Below are positions 1 to 9,768 of a stretch of DNA of 64,000 nt, piece after piece. Within the stretch, counting starts at the first letter, position 1. Each line of letters starts with the position of its first letter. The position numbers and the translations under genes were made by a program. A model generated the notes under the pieces. It searched no databases and had not been told where the DNA came from. It saw only the letters and a list, made by a program, of their open reading frames with translations. Source of the stretch: Dyadobacter frigoris (GTDB lineage Bacteria > Bacteroidota > Bacteroidia > Cytophagales > Spirosomataceae); the NCBI RefSeq assembly GCF_005280585.1, contig NZ_SZVO01000005.1:124001-188000 (forward strand), in the 5' to 3' direction.

Positions 1-72
1 TCAGTTATTATGATGGAGCTTAACTCCGATGGTGATTTGATTTTTGAAAATGTTGGTGGTGTAGAAATATAA
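1..72 (+). CDS. C-terminal end of an unidentified protein
   Basis: An open frame runs from the window edge for 23 codons to a TAA and ends in the residues GGVEI. The real start lies outside the window. A strong terminator follows 23 bases later, which supports this being the true 3' end of a gene. Too little is visible to name the product. Confidence 0.5.
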   Translation, partial: SVIMMELNSDGDLIFENVGGVEI

Positions 73-94
73 TTTAATCAAATATTGATTATTT

Positions 95-127
95 AAGAGC
101 GCAGCAAATTTTGTTGCGCTCTTTCTT
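95..127 (+). terminator. Rho-independent terminator
   Basis: Stem AGAGCGCA/TGCGCTCT extended by a GCAAA/TTTGT arm, followed by a T-rich run. It closes the gene that ends at 72. Confidence 0.85.
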
Positions 128-301
128 TTACTTATCCATGATTTTTTGTAACTTAACATTCAATTAGTTAGCCCCTGTCGCGAAAGATCTTTCAGATCTT
201 GAAATGAAAATTCCTCAATAATCTCTGTTTTGTCTTGGCATATTATTTGTGCTCATTATTTTATTAAAAATTTTCAAGTAATAATTCAAATTAATATAAT
301 T

Positions 302-853
302 ATGGACTCGACATCAAATGTAATCAAGGTTGCGATTTTGGTAGCCGACGGATTTGAACAGGTAGAAATGACTTGCCCAAGGGAAGCCCTGGACAAAAAT
401 GGTGCGACAACCCATATTATATCACCTAATAAGGATTCGGTAAAAGGCTGGAACCATGTAGATTGGGGCGGAACACATAAAGTGGATGTGCCTCTGGATA
501 ATGCAAGAGCAGATTATTACGACGCTTTGGTAATACCTGGCGGTGTAATGGGCGTTGATGCACTAAGAACCAATTCCAAAGCAGTTGAATTTGTACGTTC
601 ATTTTTCATGAATCATAAGCCAGTGGCAGCAATATGTCATGGCCCGCAAATTTTGATTGATGCAGATGTCGTCTTAGGCAGAACATTAACTTCCAATGCA
701 GCGATTAAAATAGATCTTGAAAATGCAGGAGCAATTTGGGTCGATAAGGATGTAACAGTTGACAACAGCCTGGTAACAAGTAGAAAAACGGATGATTTAC
801 CGACTTTTATCAATCAGATGATGAAAGAATTTAATATGGAATTGCATCATTAA
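302..853 (+). CDS. DJ-1/PfpI family protein (class I glutamine amidotransferase-like)
   Basis: A 183-residue cytoplasmic protein of the DJ-1/PfpI/YhbO superfamily, whose members act as glyoxalase/deglycase-like stress proteins or cysteine peptidases. The start ATG at 302 is preferred over an in-frame ATG at 230 because family homology begins at VIKVAILVADGFEQ, right after it. The nucleophile elbow AICHGPQ puts Cys112 next to His113, and Glu19 (DGFEQVE) is where the family keeps its acidic partner, so the active site looks intact. The length is normal for the PfpI branch. It stands alone, closed by a terminator at 886. Substrate cannot be told from sequence. Confidence 0.93.
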   Translation: MDSTSNVIKVAILVADGFEQVEMTCPREALDKNGATTHIISPNKDSVKGWNHVDWGGTHKVDVPLDNARADYYDALVIPGGVMGVDALRTNSKAVEFVRSFFMNHKPVAAICHGPQILIDADVVLGRTLTSNAAIKIDLENAGAIWVDKDVTVDNSLVTSRKTDDLPTFINQMMKEFNMELHH

Positions 854-885
854 TAAGTCTGGAAGCCAAAATATCAACTTTTTCA

Positions 886-927
886 AACACCTGATTCTGC
901 CGAAGCCGAGTCGGGTGTTCTTTTTTT
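886..927 (+). terminator. Rho-independent terminator
   Basis: Arms AACACCTGATTC and GAGTCGGGTGTT pair over 12 bases (two G-T type positions) and are followed by seven Ts. It ends the DJ-1/PfpI gene. Confidence 0.85.
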
Positions 928-944
928 ACAAGCAACTCCACCTT

Positions 945-973
945 TTGATTCTTATCAAAGTTCACAATCTTTG
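945..973 (+). promoter_or_regulatory. Possible Bacteroidota-type promoter for the ABC ATPase gene
   Basis: TTG at 945-947, an 18-base spacer, then AATCTTTG at 966-973, one mismatch from the phylum's TAnnTTTG -7 element. It lies about 65 bases before the ATG at 1040. The spacing is slightly short, so this is tentative. Confidence 0.4.
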
Positions 974-1039
974 CAGTTTAAATGTAACCGGCCGTACTAT
1001 CAACTGCCAACAGATTAAATTTGATTTGAATAATTCCTT

Positions 1040-2542
1040 ATGACTCAGCTATCATTAGAAAATATTTTTGTAAAAAAGTATGATACAACCGTATTAACGG
1101 ATCTTAACTGGAAAATAGAAGGCGGAGAACACTGGGCGATTATCGGCCCGAACGGATCCGGGAAAACAACATTACTGGACATTATAGCCGGGAAATGGCC
1201 GGTTTCAAAAGGAAAATTAAGTTATGCTTTTGATCAGCCGGTTCGTGAGATTATTGAATTTGTACCTAATGATTATTCTTTCAACCGCATCGTAAGTGCA
1301 GGTGCAGAATATTACCAACAGCGTTTTCATGCATACGAAGCAGAAAGAGCGCCCTCCGTCAGAGCAATTTTGACGGATCAATTGAAACCTGTCGGAACGG
1401 TTAATGAAAATTCTGTCCACCTTGCGCCTTCCAAAGTAAATGGAGAGCAGTTAAAAAAGGTAAGTGAGCTACTATCGATTTCACATCTGCTGGACCACCC
1501 TTTTGTAACTTTGTCAAACGGTGAAACGCGCAGAATGTTACTGGCAAAATCACTTTTAAAACATCCTAAAATATTACTTCTGGATCACCCGTTCAGTGGT
1601 CTTGATGTTCATTCCCGTGAGGTTTTGAGAAATGCTTTAACTGAATTGGCAGAAACTGGCGTCACAATCATCATTGCGACCACAGCCACAGAAATTCCGC
1701 CCTGTGTTACTAACATCCTGGAATTAAATCATGGACGTATTGAAAAATTGATTTCTGTTGATGAATACAAGATAATGAATCATGATGTCGATACTTTTCC
1801 AAAACCGGATCTGCAAAAACCAGTCAACTTTGGAGAACCAAATTTTAAAGATTTTGAAGTAGCATTTGATCTCAGAAATATTCGGGTGACTTATGGTGAA
1901 GATCCGATCCTGAAAGGTATAAACTGGAAAATCAATAAAGGTGAGAAGTGGGCCTTATCCGGTGCAAACGGTTCGGGAAAATCGACTTTACTAAGTATTA
2001 TCACCGCAGATAATCCACAGCGTTTTGCGAATGATTACGATTTATTTGATAAAAAACGCGGTGGAATCGGCGCTTCTATTTGGGATATCAAACAGAAAAT
2101 TGGTCACGTTTCACCTGAATTACATCTCTATTTCCCAAAAAATACAAACGTTTTTAAAACCGTCGCATCCGGTTTTTTCGATGCAACAGGCATATTTTTC
2201 AAAAAGCTAACAGAAATCCAAATTGAACGTGTGCATGAAGTGGCTGAATTTCTTCACGTACATTCTTTAATTGAAAAGGATTTTTCTCAGCTATCAAAAG
2301 GTGAACAACGCCTGGTTTTATTGGCAAGAGCTTTGGTTAAAAACCCGCCGTTATTAATTCTCGACGAACCTTGCCAGGGATTGGACACCATTTCGATTGA
2401 ATATTTCAAATCAGTAGTTAATGCAATCTCTGATACGCCGGAGCGGACATTGATTTATGTTTCACATTATCTGAACGAGATTCCCTCCTGTGTGACGAAG
2501 TTTTTGAAATTGGAGAAGGGGGAAGTTGTTGAAGCTGGATAG
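1040..2542 (+). CDS. ModF-like protein with two ATP-binding cassettes
   Basis: A 500-residue soluble protein with two ABC ATPase domains in tandem, as in ModF, a family linked to molybdate uptake or regulation but with no firmly known transport partner. Domain 1 has Walker A GPNGSGKTT (36-44), signature LSNGETRRM and Walker B ending LLLDHP (Asp182-His183). Domain 2 has Walker A GANGSGKST, signature LSKGEQRL and Walker B LLILDEP (Asp442-Glu443). The catalytic Glu expected after Walker B is therefore His183 in domain 1, giving one predicted degenerate site. No membrane subunit is nearby. Specificity for molybdate is not shown by the sequence. Confidence 0.88.
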   Translation: MTQLSLENIFVKKYDTTVLTDLNWKIEGGEHWAIIGPNGSGKTTLLDIIAGKWPVSKGKLSYAFDQPVREIIEFVPNDYSFNRIVSAGAEYYQQRFHAYEAERAPSVRAILTDQLKPVGTVNENSVHLAPSKVNGEQLKKVSELLSISHLLDHPFVTLSNGETRRMLLAKSLLKHPKILLLDHPFSGLDVHSREVLRNALTELAETGVTIIIATTATEIPPCVTNILELNHGRIEKLISVDEYKIMNHDVDTFPKPDLQKPVNFGEPNFKDFEVAFDLRNIRVTYGEDPILKGINWKINKGEKWALSGANGSGKSTLLSIITADNPQRFANDYDLFDKKRGGIGASIWDIKQKIGHVSPELHLYFPKNTNVFKTVASGFFDATGIFFKKLTEIQIERVHEVAEFLHVHSLIEKDFSQLSKGEQRLVLLARALVKNPPLLILDEPCQGLDTISIEYFKSVVNAISDTPERTLIYVSHYLNEIPSCVTKFLKLEKGEVVEAG

Positions 2543-2548
2543 ATATGA

Positions 2549-2798
2549 TTTTTAAACATTATACGATTAGACTTGTTACAGGAATTGAAAATAATTCCTG
2601 AATCATACCAAAAACACATTCAAAATAGTGATGGCTTATATAAAATCAGAATCAAGCAAGGCAGTGATATTTTTCGCATATTTTGCTTTTTTGATAATGA
2701 AAAGATAGTCGTATTAATGAATGGTTTTCAAAAAAACACCAAAAAATGAAATCGAAAAAGCATTAAAAATCAAGAAGAATTATGAAGGAGAAAGGTAA
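2549..2798 (+). pseudogene. Remnant of a HigB/RelE-type toxin (truncated and frameshifted)
   Basis: The frame 2549-2749 reads a typical toxin core (GLYKIRIKQGSDIFRIFCFF, then VVLMNGFQK) but has no plausible start and lacks the usual first 30 or so residues. At a run of seven As (2730-2736) the frame goes to a stop. Removing one A gives FQKTPKNEIEKALKIKKNYE and a TAA at 2796, which overlaps the antitoxin ATG at 2782 as in functional operons of this family. I infer loss of the 5' end plus a +1 slip in the A run. A sequencing error could explain the slip but not the missing start. Confidence 0.72.
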
Positions 2799-3084
2799 AT
2801 TGCAAACACTCGATCAATTCAAAGACCGTCATTATGGTCTTTCCGGAACCGCTGAACGGGATGATCTCGAACGAGGTTATGAAAATTTTAGAATTGGCGC
2901 ATTAATTCATGAGGCCCGAATTGCAAAAGGCTTGACACAGGAAGAACTTGCCAAGAAAACAGGGACGACCAAATCGTATATTTCAAAAATTGAAAACGAT
3001 GTAAAGGAGGTTCGAATTTCAACTTTAAAAAGAATTGTTGAGGAAGGACTTAATGGCTCACTGCAACTTTCTATTAATCTCTGA
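2782..3084 (+). CDS. HigA-like XRE-family antitoxin (partner toxin decayed)
   Basis: A 100-residue protein with a helix-turn-helix of the XRE/Cro type in its C-terminal half (GLTQEELAKKTGTTKSYISK followed by IENDVKEVRISTLKRIV). Such proteins neutralise RelE/HigB toxins and repress their own operon. The ATG lies inside the end of the toxin remnant, the normal toxin-antitoxin overlap. The gene is intact while the toxin is not, so it may now serve only as a DNA-binding repressor or as an antitoxin acting on another locus. No terminator is evident before the convergent porQ. Confidence 0.85.
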   Translation: MKEKGKLQTLDQFKDRHYGLSGTAERDDLERGYENFRIGALIHEARIAKGLTQEELAKKTGTTKSYISKIENDVKEVRISTLKRIVEEGLNGSLQLSINL

Positions 3085-3157
3085 CGGTTCACAGTGTCAG
3101 CTGATTCCCTCCTATAATTGGAATTTTCTGCTAAAAATAACGCCTTGAAAATTGATT

Positions 3158-4204
3158 CTAATCTCCTTTTTTCAAATTCATCGCAATAGACAATGAGCTG
3201 CTTCCAAACCCAGGCGTATACTGCGCTCGTCCATAACTGATTTCGAATTGTTTTACACGAAGCCAGGCGCCAAATGAAAATCCGGCCAATCCGCCTGCAT
3301 TATACAAACGTAATTCCTGTCTTTTCAAATGATCATATCCAAGCAGAATTTTAAAGTTTTTGTCCAGTAATAATTCTGCTCCGATCGATAGATGTCGGGC
3401 GAGTTTTTCCGCTACTCCTACTTTTCTTGGAATTCTGGTGCCGTTGATATCATAAGTAAAAAACAAACTCGGATCATTATAAACCATATCGAAACGGTTT
3501 AGATGATGAATCGTTCCGGAAAATCTAATCGGCATATATTTCGGCTTGAAAGTTATTCCGGTTCTCAAATCCAAAGGTAAAATCGGCGTGTTTGCTCCTG
3601 TGAAATTCTGTTTTAAAAATCCCAGATTTTTAACCACAAAACCGATTGTTAGATCCTGATTAGGATGCTTGAAAACACCTCCCCAATCAAAAGACATCCC
3701 ATAAACATGATAGGATTCTATGGAAGAGCCAACGAATTTAACTGAACCGCCAAGCGTAAAAGCACCAACTGTTTGTCCGTAACCGGCGGACAACCCATAA
3801 TCAGCTGCCCGAAATTCTCCTACAACATTACCAGACGCATCGGTTTCTGTGATCGTGCCATAATTCAGATACTGCAAACCAACAGCCCAGGTTCCGGACG
3901 TACTTTTTATTTTATTGCCATAAGCCAGATTTAAAAACTTTGTATCGGCCAGATAGGGCATCAGATTAAGAGAAACCTGGTCTTGTTTGGATGAATCAAG
4001 CAAAGCAGGATTTTGTAAAAATAACGCAGGATCATTTCCCGAAATTGTCATATGATTTGATCCCAGCGCCGTACTTTTTGCCTGCGACGGAAGCTGCAAG
4101 AAATTAAGTCCGCTTTTCCCACCGGTTGTTTGCGCGAAACTTTCTCCTGAAATCAGAAGAAGAAAAACCAGTAAAAAAACTAAGCGCGTACCAATCTGCC
4201 TCAT
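3158..4204 (-). CDS. porQ: Type IX secretion system protein PorQ
   Basis: PorQ is an outer-membrane protein of the Bacteroidota type IX secretion system, part of the cell-surface attachment machinery. The chosen start at 4204 gives 348 residues beginning MRQIGTRLVFLLVFLLL and a signal peptide ending SFAQ; the frame extends to 4315 but that would bury the signal. Mature sequence begins GGKSGLNFLQLPSQAK and contains ALGSNHMTIS and LFLQNPALLD, features of the PorQ family, followed by many short amphipathic segments fitting a beta-barrel. It diverges from the carboxyltransferase gene over a 90-base gap. Other T9SS genes are not in this window. Confidence 0.88.
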   Translation of the reverse strand: MRQIGTRLVFLLVFLLLISGESFAQTTGGKSGLNFLQLPSQAKSTALGSNHMTISGNDPALFLQNPALLDSSKQDQVSLNLMPYLADTKFLNLAYGNKIKSTSGTWAVGLQYLNYGTITETDASGNVVGEFRAADYGLSAGYGQTVGAFTLGGSVKFVGSSIESYHVYGMSFDWGGVFKHPNQDLTIGFVVKNLGFLKQNFTGANTPILPLDLRTGITFKPKYMPIRFSGTIHHLNRFDMVYNDPSLFFTYDINGTRIPRKVGVAEKLARHLSIGAELLLDKNFKILLGYDHLKRQELRLYNAGGLAGFSFGAWLRVKQFEISYGRAQYTPGFGSSSLSIAMNLKKGD

Positions 4205-4293
4205 AGAAATGCAAAAATTTCTCGAATCCGTTAAAATGACATTATATTTATGAATCTGTTCAAAAACAAATGTAACCATATCGTCTGTATTAC

Positions 4294-5853
4294 ATGGAAT
4301 CAACGTCTGCTGCAACTTCGAAAAAGGATCAATTAGATAAAAAAAACGCAGAAGCTGACCTTGGAGGCGGCGAACACCGAATTAAAACACAACATGCCAA
4401 AGGAAAATTAACCGCTCGCGAACGAGTTTCTATACTTGTTGACGAAGGATCTTTTGAAGAAATCGGCAAATTTGTAATGCACAGAAGCAGGGATTTCGGT
4501 CTGGACAAGGAGCATTATCTGGGTGATGGCGTTATCACAGGTTATGGAAAAATCAACGGAAGATTAGTCTACATTTTTGCACAGGATTTCACGGTTTTCG
4601 GTGGATCTCTTTCAGAAACACATGCCGAAAAAATCTGTAAAATCATGGATCTGGCTATGAAAAACGGTGCCCCCGTTATTGGTTTAAATGATTCTGGTGG
4701 AGCAAGAATTCAGGAAGGCGTACTTTCTCTTGCGGGATATGCTGATATCTTTTACAAAAACACACTCGCATCCGGGGTTATTCCGCAAATTTCGGCGATT
4801 ATGGGTCCCTGCGCCGGTGGTGCTGTCTATTCTCCCGCGATTACGGATTTTATCATGATGGTCGAAAACAGCAGTTACATGTTTGTTACCGGACCAAACG
4901 TTGTAAAAACAGTTACGCATGAAGATGTTACATCTGAGGAACTAGGCGGTGCTATGACACATGCGACGAAATCAGGGGTTACACATTTTGTAGCGCCTAA
5001 TGAAGTTGAATGTTTGCTGAATATTAAAAAATTACTAAGTTATCTTCCTCAAAATTGTGAAGACGATGCACCAGCATTAGCTTATGAACCGGCAAGCGAA
5101 TCGCGACCGGGTTTAAATAATATCATTCCTGATAATCCAAACCAGCCATACGATATCCGCGAAGTAATTGAGGAACTGACGGATGCAGAAACATTTTTTG
5201 AAGTCCACAAAAACTTTGCTGAAAATATCGTTGTCGGTTTTGCCCGAATTGCCGGCAGAAGTATTGGTATTGTAGCCAATCAGCCCGCGGTTTTGGCTGG
5301 TGTTCTGGATATTAATGCAAGTCAAAAAGCAGCGCGTTTTGTGCGTTTTTGTGATTGTTTCAATATCCCTTTGCTCGTATTGGAAGATGTTCCCGGATTT
5401 TTGCCAGGTACCGATCAGGAATGGAACGGCATCATTACCAACGGTGCTAAATTGTTGTATGCATTTTGCGAAGCGACAGTTCCCCGCATCACAGTCATTA
5501 CCCGAAAAGCATACGGCGGCGCGTATGACGTAATGAATTCAAAACATATCGGCGCCGATATGAATTTTGCCTGGCCTACTGCGGAAATTGCTGTTATGGG
5601 TGCAAGTGGTGCAGCAGAAATTATTTTCAAAAGAGAAATCGCGGAAGCGGAAAATCCTGCTGAAAAATTACAGGAGAAAATTGACGCTTATACCAAAAAG
5701 TTTGCAAATCCTTACCGTGCGGCTCATCGTGGTTATATCGACGAGGTGATTTATCCCGAAAAAACCAGGGAGAAACTCATCCGTGCGTTTGATATGCTGG
5801 AAAATAAAGTAGCCACATTACCCAGAAAAAAACATGGAAATATTCCCTTGTAA
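4294..5853 (+). CDS. pccB: Acyl-CoA carboxylase beta subunit (carboxyltransferase; propionyl/methylmalonyl type)
   Basis: A 519-residue biotin-dependent carboxyltransferase that moves CO2 from carboxybiotin to an acyl-CoA (propionyl-CoA or acetyl-CoA). The N half has the crotonase-like acyl-CoA site with [12 protein letters not shown] and [11 protein letters not shown], whose glycines build the first oxyanion hole. The C half carries FLPGTDQE and [11 protein letters not shown] for the biotin side. Length and both domains are typical of PccB/MmdA. A free biotin carrier lies 30 kb away at 36332; a biotin carboxylase is not visible here. Substrate choice between propionyl- and acetyl-CoA is not decided by what I see. 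Confidence 0.92.
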   Translation: MESTSAATSKKDQLDKKNAEADLGGGEHRIKTQHAKGKLTARERVSILVDEGSFEEIGKFVMHRSRDFGLDKEHYLGDGVITGYGKINGRLVYIFAQDFTVFGGSLSETHAEKICKIMDLAMKNGAPVIGLNDSGGARIQEGVLSLAGYADIFYKNTLASGVIPQISAIMGPCAGGAVYSPAITDFIMMVENSSYMFVTGPNVVKTVTHEDVTSEELGGAMTHATKSGVTHFVAPNEVECLLNIKKLLSYLPQNCEDDAPALAYEPASESRPGLNNIIPDNPNQPYDIREVIEELTDAETFFEVHKNFAENIVVGFARIAGRSIGIVANQPAVLAGVLDINASQKAARFVRFCDCFNIPLLVLEDVPGFLPGTDQEWNGIITNGAKLLYAFCEATVPRITVITRKAYGGAYDVMNSKHIGADMNFAWPTAEIAVMGASGAAEIIFKREIAEAENPAEKLQEKIDAYTKKFANPYRAAHRGYIDEVIYPEKTREKLIRAFDMLENKVATLPRKKHGNIPL

Positions 5854-5864
5854 GGTATTATCCA

Positions 5865-7685
5865 TTATCCATAAATTACAAAACCTGCAGGTGGAATGGT
5901 GAGGCGAACAGCCTTGCCATTTCTTGTTTCAACGTTAACCTGAACCGGACTCACGCCAGAGGCATATAAACATTTCAGGTGAGAATCGATTTCATGCAAA
6001 CTTTCATCAATCGTGACATAGGCGATGGTTTCATTTTGCTGATCGGTATTAAATGCGCACAAAATCTCCTTATCGTCACAAATCCTTGACCACGCCACGA
6101 TTGAATTCATCCGGTCGCCCATTAAAGCCGGATAACCAAATTCTGTGCCGTTACCCGAAATCTGCCTCAAATATTGCCGCCCCCTTCTAAGTGCCAAATG
6201 CTCTTTTCTTATCTTTACAATTTTTGCGATTTCAGAAAACCACTGATTTTCTTCATTGAAAAAATGAACATCTCTACTTCGGAAAGCACCAAAGTTTCTT
6301 CCAAACATAGATTCCCGGATGTAACGGTCATTTCCTCCTTTTCCGTCAAAACCTTGTTCTGTTCCGTAATAAAGGCAAGGAATACCAAGTGAAGTAAGAT
6401 TTAATCCCACCACGGCTATAAGTGACAAAACACCTGAATCATTTGCACAAAAACGTGCCTTGTTATTACCTTTCCTTACCTGATCATGATCATCAAAAAG
6501 TGTCACAACTTTATTCCTGAACCAGATATGTGATTCTTTATGAACAAGTTCCGAATTTCTGAAAAGATTGAAATAATCCGTCGGGTTACGGTAACCTTTT
6601 ACCATATATTCCATTTTGTCGGGAATATCATCTATACCGAGCGCTGCATCTAATCCGGTTATTTCAAGCGTATCAAAAGCCCGTTGACGGCCTCCGGTTA
6701 TTTCTCCGATCAGGTAAAAATTTTCCTTTTTGATCGACATGGTAAATTCTTTGATCACCGATGCAAAATATCTTGTTGCGCCGGGATCCATATGTTTTAC
6801 AGTATCAATCCGAAAACCGTCAATATCAGCAATCGCAATCCAGTATTTATAAGCCTTCGTTAGCGCCTTTAATGTTTCGGATGGACTGTAATTATCAACC
6901 AGGCCAGAGCCGTGATGCAAATCTTTCAGCACTTCAAAATCTCCTTCCAAAAATTCCGGGCTATCATCCCAGTGAATTATTTTTCCTTTTTGTGTAAAGG
7001 TTTCGGCGGTTTGCAGTTCTTTGGGCCATATCGCAGCATCCGGGTATTTGTTGTCTCCAACAAAATCAAGAGGCAAATCCGGAATTCCCAAAGCATTTCT
7101 AAATCCTTCTACCGAAAATGTTTTTCCACTCTGATAATCAGGCTGACCATTTATGTAGCCAAAAACATCACCACTATGATTTAATATAATATCGAGAATA
7201 ACATAAATTCCATGATCGTGTGCAGTTTTAACAACATCCACAAGATCCTGCGTCGAGCCAAAACGTGGTTCAATATCCAGAAAATCCTGAATGCCATAAC
7301 CATGATACGTTTCCTGCGATACGACTTGTTTAAACACCGGACTGATCCAGATAGCCGAAATTCCCAACCGTTTCAGATATCCGATTTTACTTTTTAAACC
7401 AATAAGACTTCCCCCGACAAATTTCTGTCCGGCTTCATTCCAAATTTCCGCATCCTGAGTGGTCTGAATAGCATTTTCAAAATCTGTTGGCAGATATTTG
7501 ACAGTATTCCCGGCGGTTACTACATTACCGTCGTTATCTATAAACCCTTTTTCTTGTCCATCAGAAAAGCGGTCAAGCAGCAAAAAATATAAAACCTGAT
7601 CTTCCCAGGCATCCGGCGAGGGAAAATATTCGGATTTGATCAAATTTTGAAAATCCAGTTCTGCTATTGATTTAAAATTCCCCAT
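5865..7685 (-). CDS. Glycoside hydrolase family 13 (alpha-amylase-like)
   Basis: A 606-residue enzyme acting on alpha-glucans or related sugars by the retaining GH13 mechanism. The (beta/alpha)8 barrel begins near VLYFLLLDRFSDG and has conserved regions DIILNH (165-170), GFRIDTVKHM with nucleophile Asp294, LIGEITGG with acid/base Glu328, and LFDDHDQ with Asp401. A beta-sandwich tail follows from about 500. There is no signal peptide, so it is probably cytoplasmic. It converges on pccB with only 11 bases between the stops. The exact specificity (amylase, maltogenic, trehalose-related) cannot be read from these motifs. Confidence 0.92.
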   Translation of the reverse strand: MGNFKSIAELDFQNLIKSEYFPSPDAWEDQVLYFLLLDRFSDGQEKGFIDNDGNVVTAGNTVKYLPTDFENAIQTTQDAEIWNEAGQKFVGGSLIGLKSKIGYLKRLGISAIWISPVFKQVVSQETYHGYGIQDFLDIEPRFGSTQDLVDVVKTAHDHGIYVILDIILNHSGDVFGYINGQPDYQSGKTFSVEGFRNALGIPDLPLDFVGDNKYPDAAIWPKELQTAETFTQKGKIIHWDDSPEFLEGDFEVLKDLHHGSGLVDNYSPSETLKALTKAYKYWIAIADIDGFRIDTVKHMDPGATRYFASVIKEFTMSIKKENFYLIGEITGGRQRAFDTLEITGLDAALGIDDIPDKMEYMVKGYRNPTDYFNLFRNSELVHKESHIWFRNKVVTLFDDHDQVRKGNNKARFCANDSGVLSLIAVVGLNLTSLGIPCLYYGTEQGFDGKGGNDRYIRESMFGRNFGAFRSRDVHFFNEENQWFSEIAKIVKIRKEHLALRRGRQYLRQISGNGTEFGYPALMGDRMNSIVAWSRICDDKEILCAFNTDQQNETIAYVTIDESLHEIDSHLKCLYASGVSPVQVNVETRNGKAVRLTIPPAGFVIYG

Positions 7686-7852
7686 GATAGATAAAGTCGC
7701 TGGTGATCAAACGGATAGTCGTAAAAAAAGGAAAAAAGAAAACAATTCGGTACTTTCGATCTTGTCAAAATTGAAACGATAAGAGGCCGCTAAGCCTAAT
7801 TCAATTACAACAATTTGTTAGTCAACAGATTAATATAAATATACCAGAAAAA

Positions 7853-9493
7853 TTGAAAAAATTATTACTTCCAAAAGCCTTGGTAAAAGTAAAAATGACC
7901 TTTTTGTTTTTATCAATTTGCGCCACGATCAGCTTCGCGCAACTTCCGGTTCCTACCGATTATCTTACCAAAGATTTTCATAAAGGAAGAAGAGAAGCGC
8001 TTAGAAAATTACTTCCCGTAAATTCCGTCATGGCGATTTTCGCCTATCCGGTCAGAAATTTTTCAAATGACGTTGATTATAAATATCACCCAAATCCCGA
8101 TCTGTATTACTTCAGCGGTTATACGGAACCAAATTCCGTACTGCTGATTTTTAAAGATAATCAGAAAGATTCAGCCAGCCAGTCATATAACGAGCTGTTT
8201 TTTGTTCAGAAAAAAGATGCGCGAAGAGAACAATGGACAGGAAAACGGCTTGGTATTGAAGGTGTAAAAGCAGCGGGTTTTTCTCATGTTTACAATGCAG
8301 AAGATTTCGATCGCTATGCCCCGGATCTTTCAAAATTTGATAAAATTATTTTTGAATTCCCACTGGATATTGCTGACAAACTCAACCAATCGGATGACAT
8401 TTATGATTTGGTAAAAACTTTTAAAAAGAAAACGGCTATGCCGGAAGATTTTGATGATGAAGTACTTGGCGATTTAATGTCGCTTCGTCAGTATCCAAAA
8501 TTACTTGCCTCTGTTCCAAGACTGACCCAATATTACCAGGCATTGGCTGACAAAAACGAACGGTACAAAAAGAATTCACTGGTTACCAAAATCATTCAGG
8601 TGAAAGATTCGACGGAAGTAAAAACGCTTTTGTCTGAAATGGATGCTATGAAATACAATCCTGCACTTTACAGCCTTTATACCAAACAATTAAGACAAAT
8701 TAAAACTTCGGAAGAATTGGTTTTGATGCGGAAAACGGTTGAGATTTCTGCTTTGGCGCATCGTGAAGCCATGAAAGCGATCAAACCCGATATGTCGGAA
8801 CTTGAATTGCAGGGTGTTCAGGAATTTATCCACAAAAAACTGGGTGCTGAATATGTTGGTTATCCTTCCATCGCCGGTGCCGGTGCAAACGGCTGCGTGC
8901 TGCATTATATTGAAAACATTGCAACCAGTATTGGAAATAACAAAATGATACTCATGGATATAGGCGCCGAATACCATGGCTATTCAGCTGATATCACCAG
9001 AACTTTCCCGTCCAACGGCAAATTCACTCCCGAACAAAAACAGATTTATGATATCGTGATTGATGCACAGGACGCAGTTTTCAAAATTTGTAAAGAGGGT
9101 ACTTCTTTTCAGGACATTGAAAAAGCAGCTCGTGATGTTGTTGGAAAAGGATTGGTAAAACTTGGCATTCTTAAAGATGAATCTGAAAGCCGGACTTATT
9201 TCCCGCATGGTTGTTCACATTTCCTTGGACTTGATGTGCACGACAAAGGAATTTATGATAAACTGGTTGAAAATATGATCATTACCGTCGAACCTGGAAT
9301 TTACATTCCGGAAGGCAGCAACTGCGATAAAAAATGGTGGGGAATAGCGGTAAGGATTGAGGACGATGTTTTAATTAAAAAAGATAAATTTGAAATGCTA
9401 TCATCCGCCGCACCAAGAAAAACAGAAGATGTGGAAAAAGTCACAGCACAAAAAAGTTTTGTGGATAATTTGTCTGCTGAACTAAAAAAATAG
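7853..9493 (+). CDS. pepP: Xaa-Pro aminopeptidase (aminopeptidase P, M24B)
   Basis: A secreted or periplasmic metallopeptidase that removes the N-terminal residue before proline. An N-terminal AMP_N domain covers roughly residues 30-210 and a pita-bread M24 domain about 285-520. All five metal ligands are visible: Asp369 in MDIGAEY, Asp380 in YSADITR, His in HGCSHFLG, Glu in TVEPGIYIP and Glu in VRIEDDV. The start is taken as TTG at 7853 because it adds the charged n-region (MKKLL) to a signal peptide ending ISFAQ; the ATG at 7895 would leave an uncharged signal. A terminator follows at 9524. Confidence 0.92.
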   Translation: MKKLLLPKALVKVKMTFLFLSICATISFAQLPVPTDYLTKDFHKGRREALRKLLPVNSVMAIFAYPVRNFSNDVDYKYHPNPDLYYFSGYTEPNSVLLIFKDNQKDSASQSYNELFFVQKKDARREQWTGKRLGIEGVKAAGFSHVYNAEDFDRYAPDLSKFDKIIFEFPLDIADKLNQSDDIYDLVKTFKKKTAMPEDFDDEVLGDLMSLRQYPKLLASVPRLTQYYQALADKNERYKKNSLVTKIIQVKDSTEVKTLLSEMDAMKYNPALYSLYTKQLRQIKTSEELVLMRKTVEISALAHREAMKAIKPDMSELELQGVQEFIHKKLGAEYVGYPSIAGAGANGCVLHYIENIATSIGNNKMILMDIGAEYHGYSADITRTFPSNGKFTPEQKQIYDIVIDAQDAVFKICKEGTSFQDIEKAARDVVGKGLVKLGILKDESESRTYFPHGCSHFLGLDVHDKGIYDKLVENMIITVEPGIYIPEGSNCDKKWWGIAVRIEDDVLIKKDKFEMLSSAAPRKTEDVEKVTAQKSFVDNLSAELKK

Positions 9494-9523
9494 TCTCTAA
9501 ATTCCCAAATTGTTATTAGTAGT

Positions 9524-9556
9524 AAGCTGCAATTCATAAATCGAATTGCAGCTTTT
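9524..9556 (+). terminator. Rho-independent terminator
   Basis: Perfect 12-base arms AAGCTGCAATTC and GAATTGCAGCTT around a 7-base loop, followed by a short T run. It ends the aminopeptidase gene. The rest of the gap to 9768 is AT-rich with no supported gene. Confidence 0.85.
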
Positions 9557-9768
9557 ATATTATTCCGCTCGACAAACATTAACCTGTTTGAAAAATTGCG
9601 GTTAATTAATTACACCAAATAATTGTGGCATAAGAAGTTAAACTGAAATAAAACCTGGAATAAGATAACTCCTTTTGTTCCATTATAAATAATGTCATAA
9701 TTTCACACGTACTTAATAATATTATTTACGATCCCAAACTTTTCAATTCCTAAATTTCCCCTTAACTA

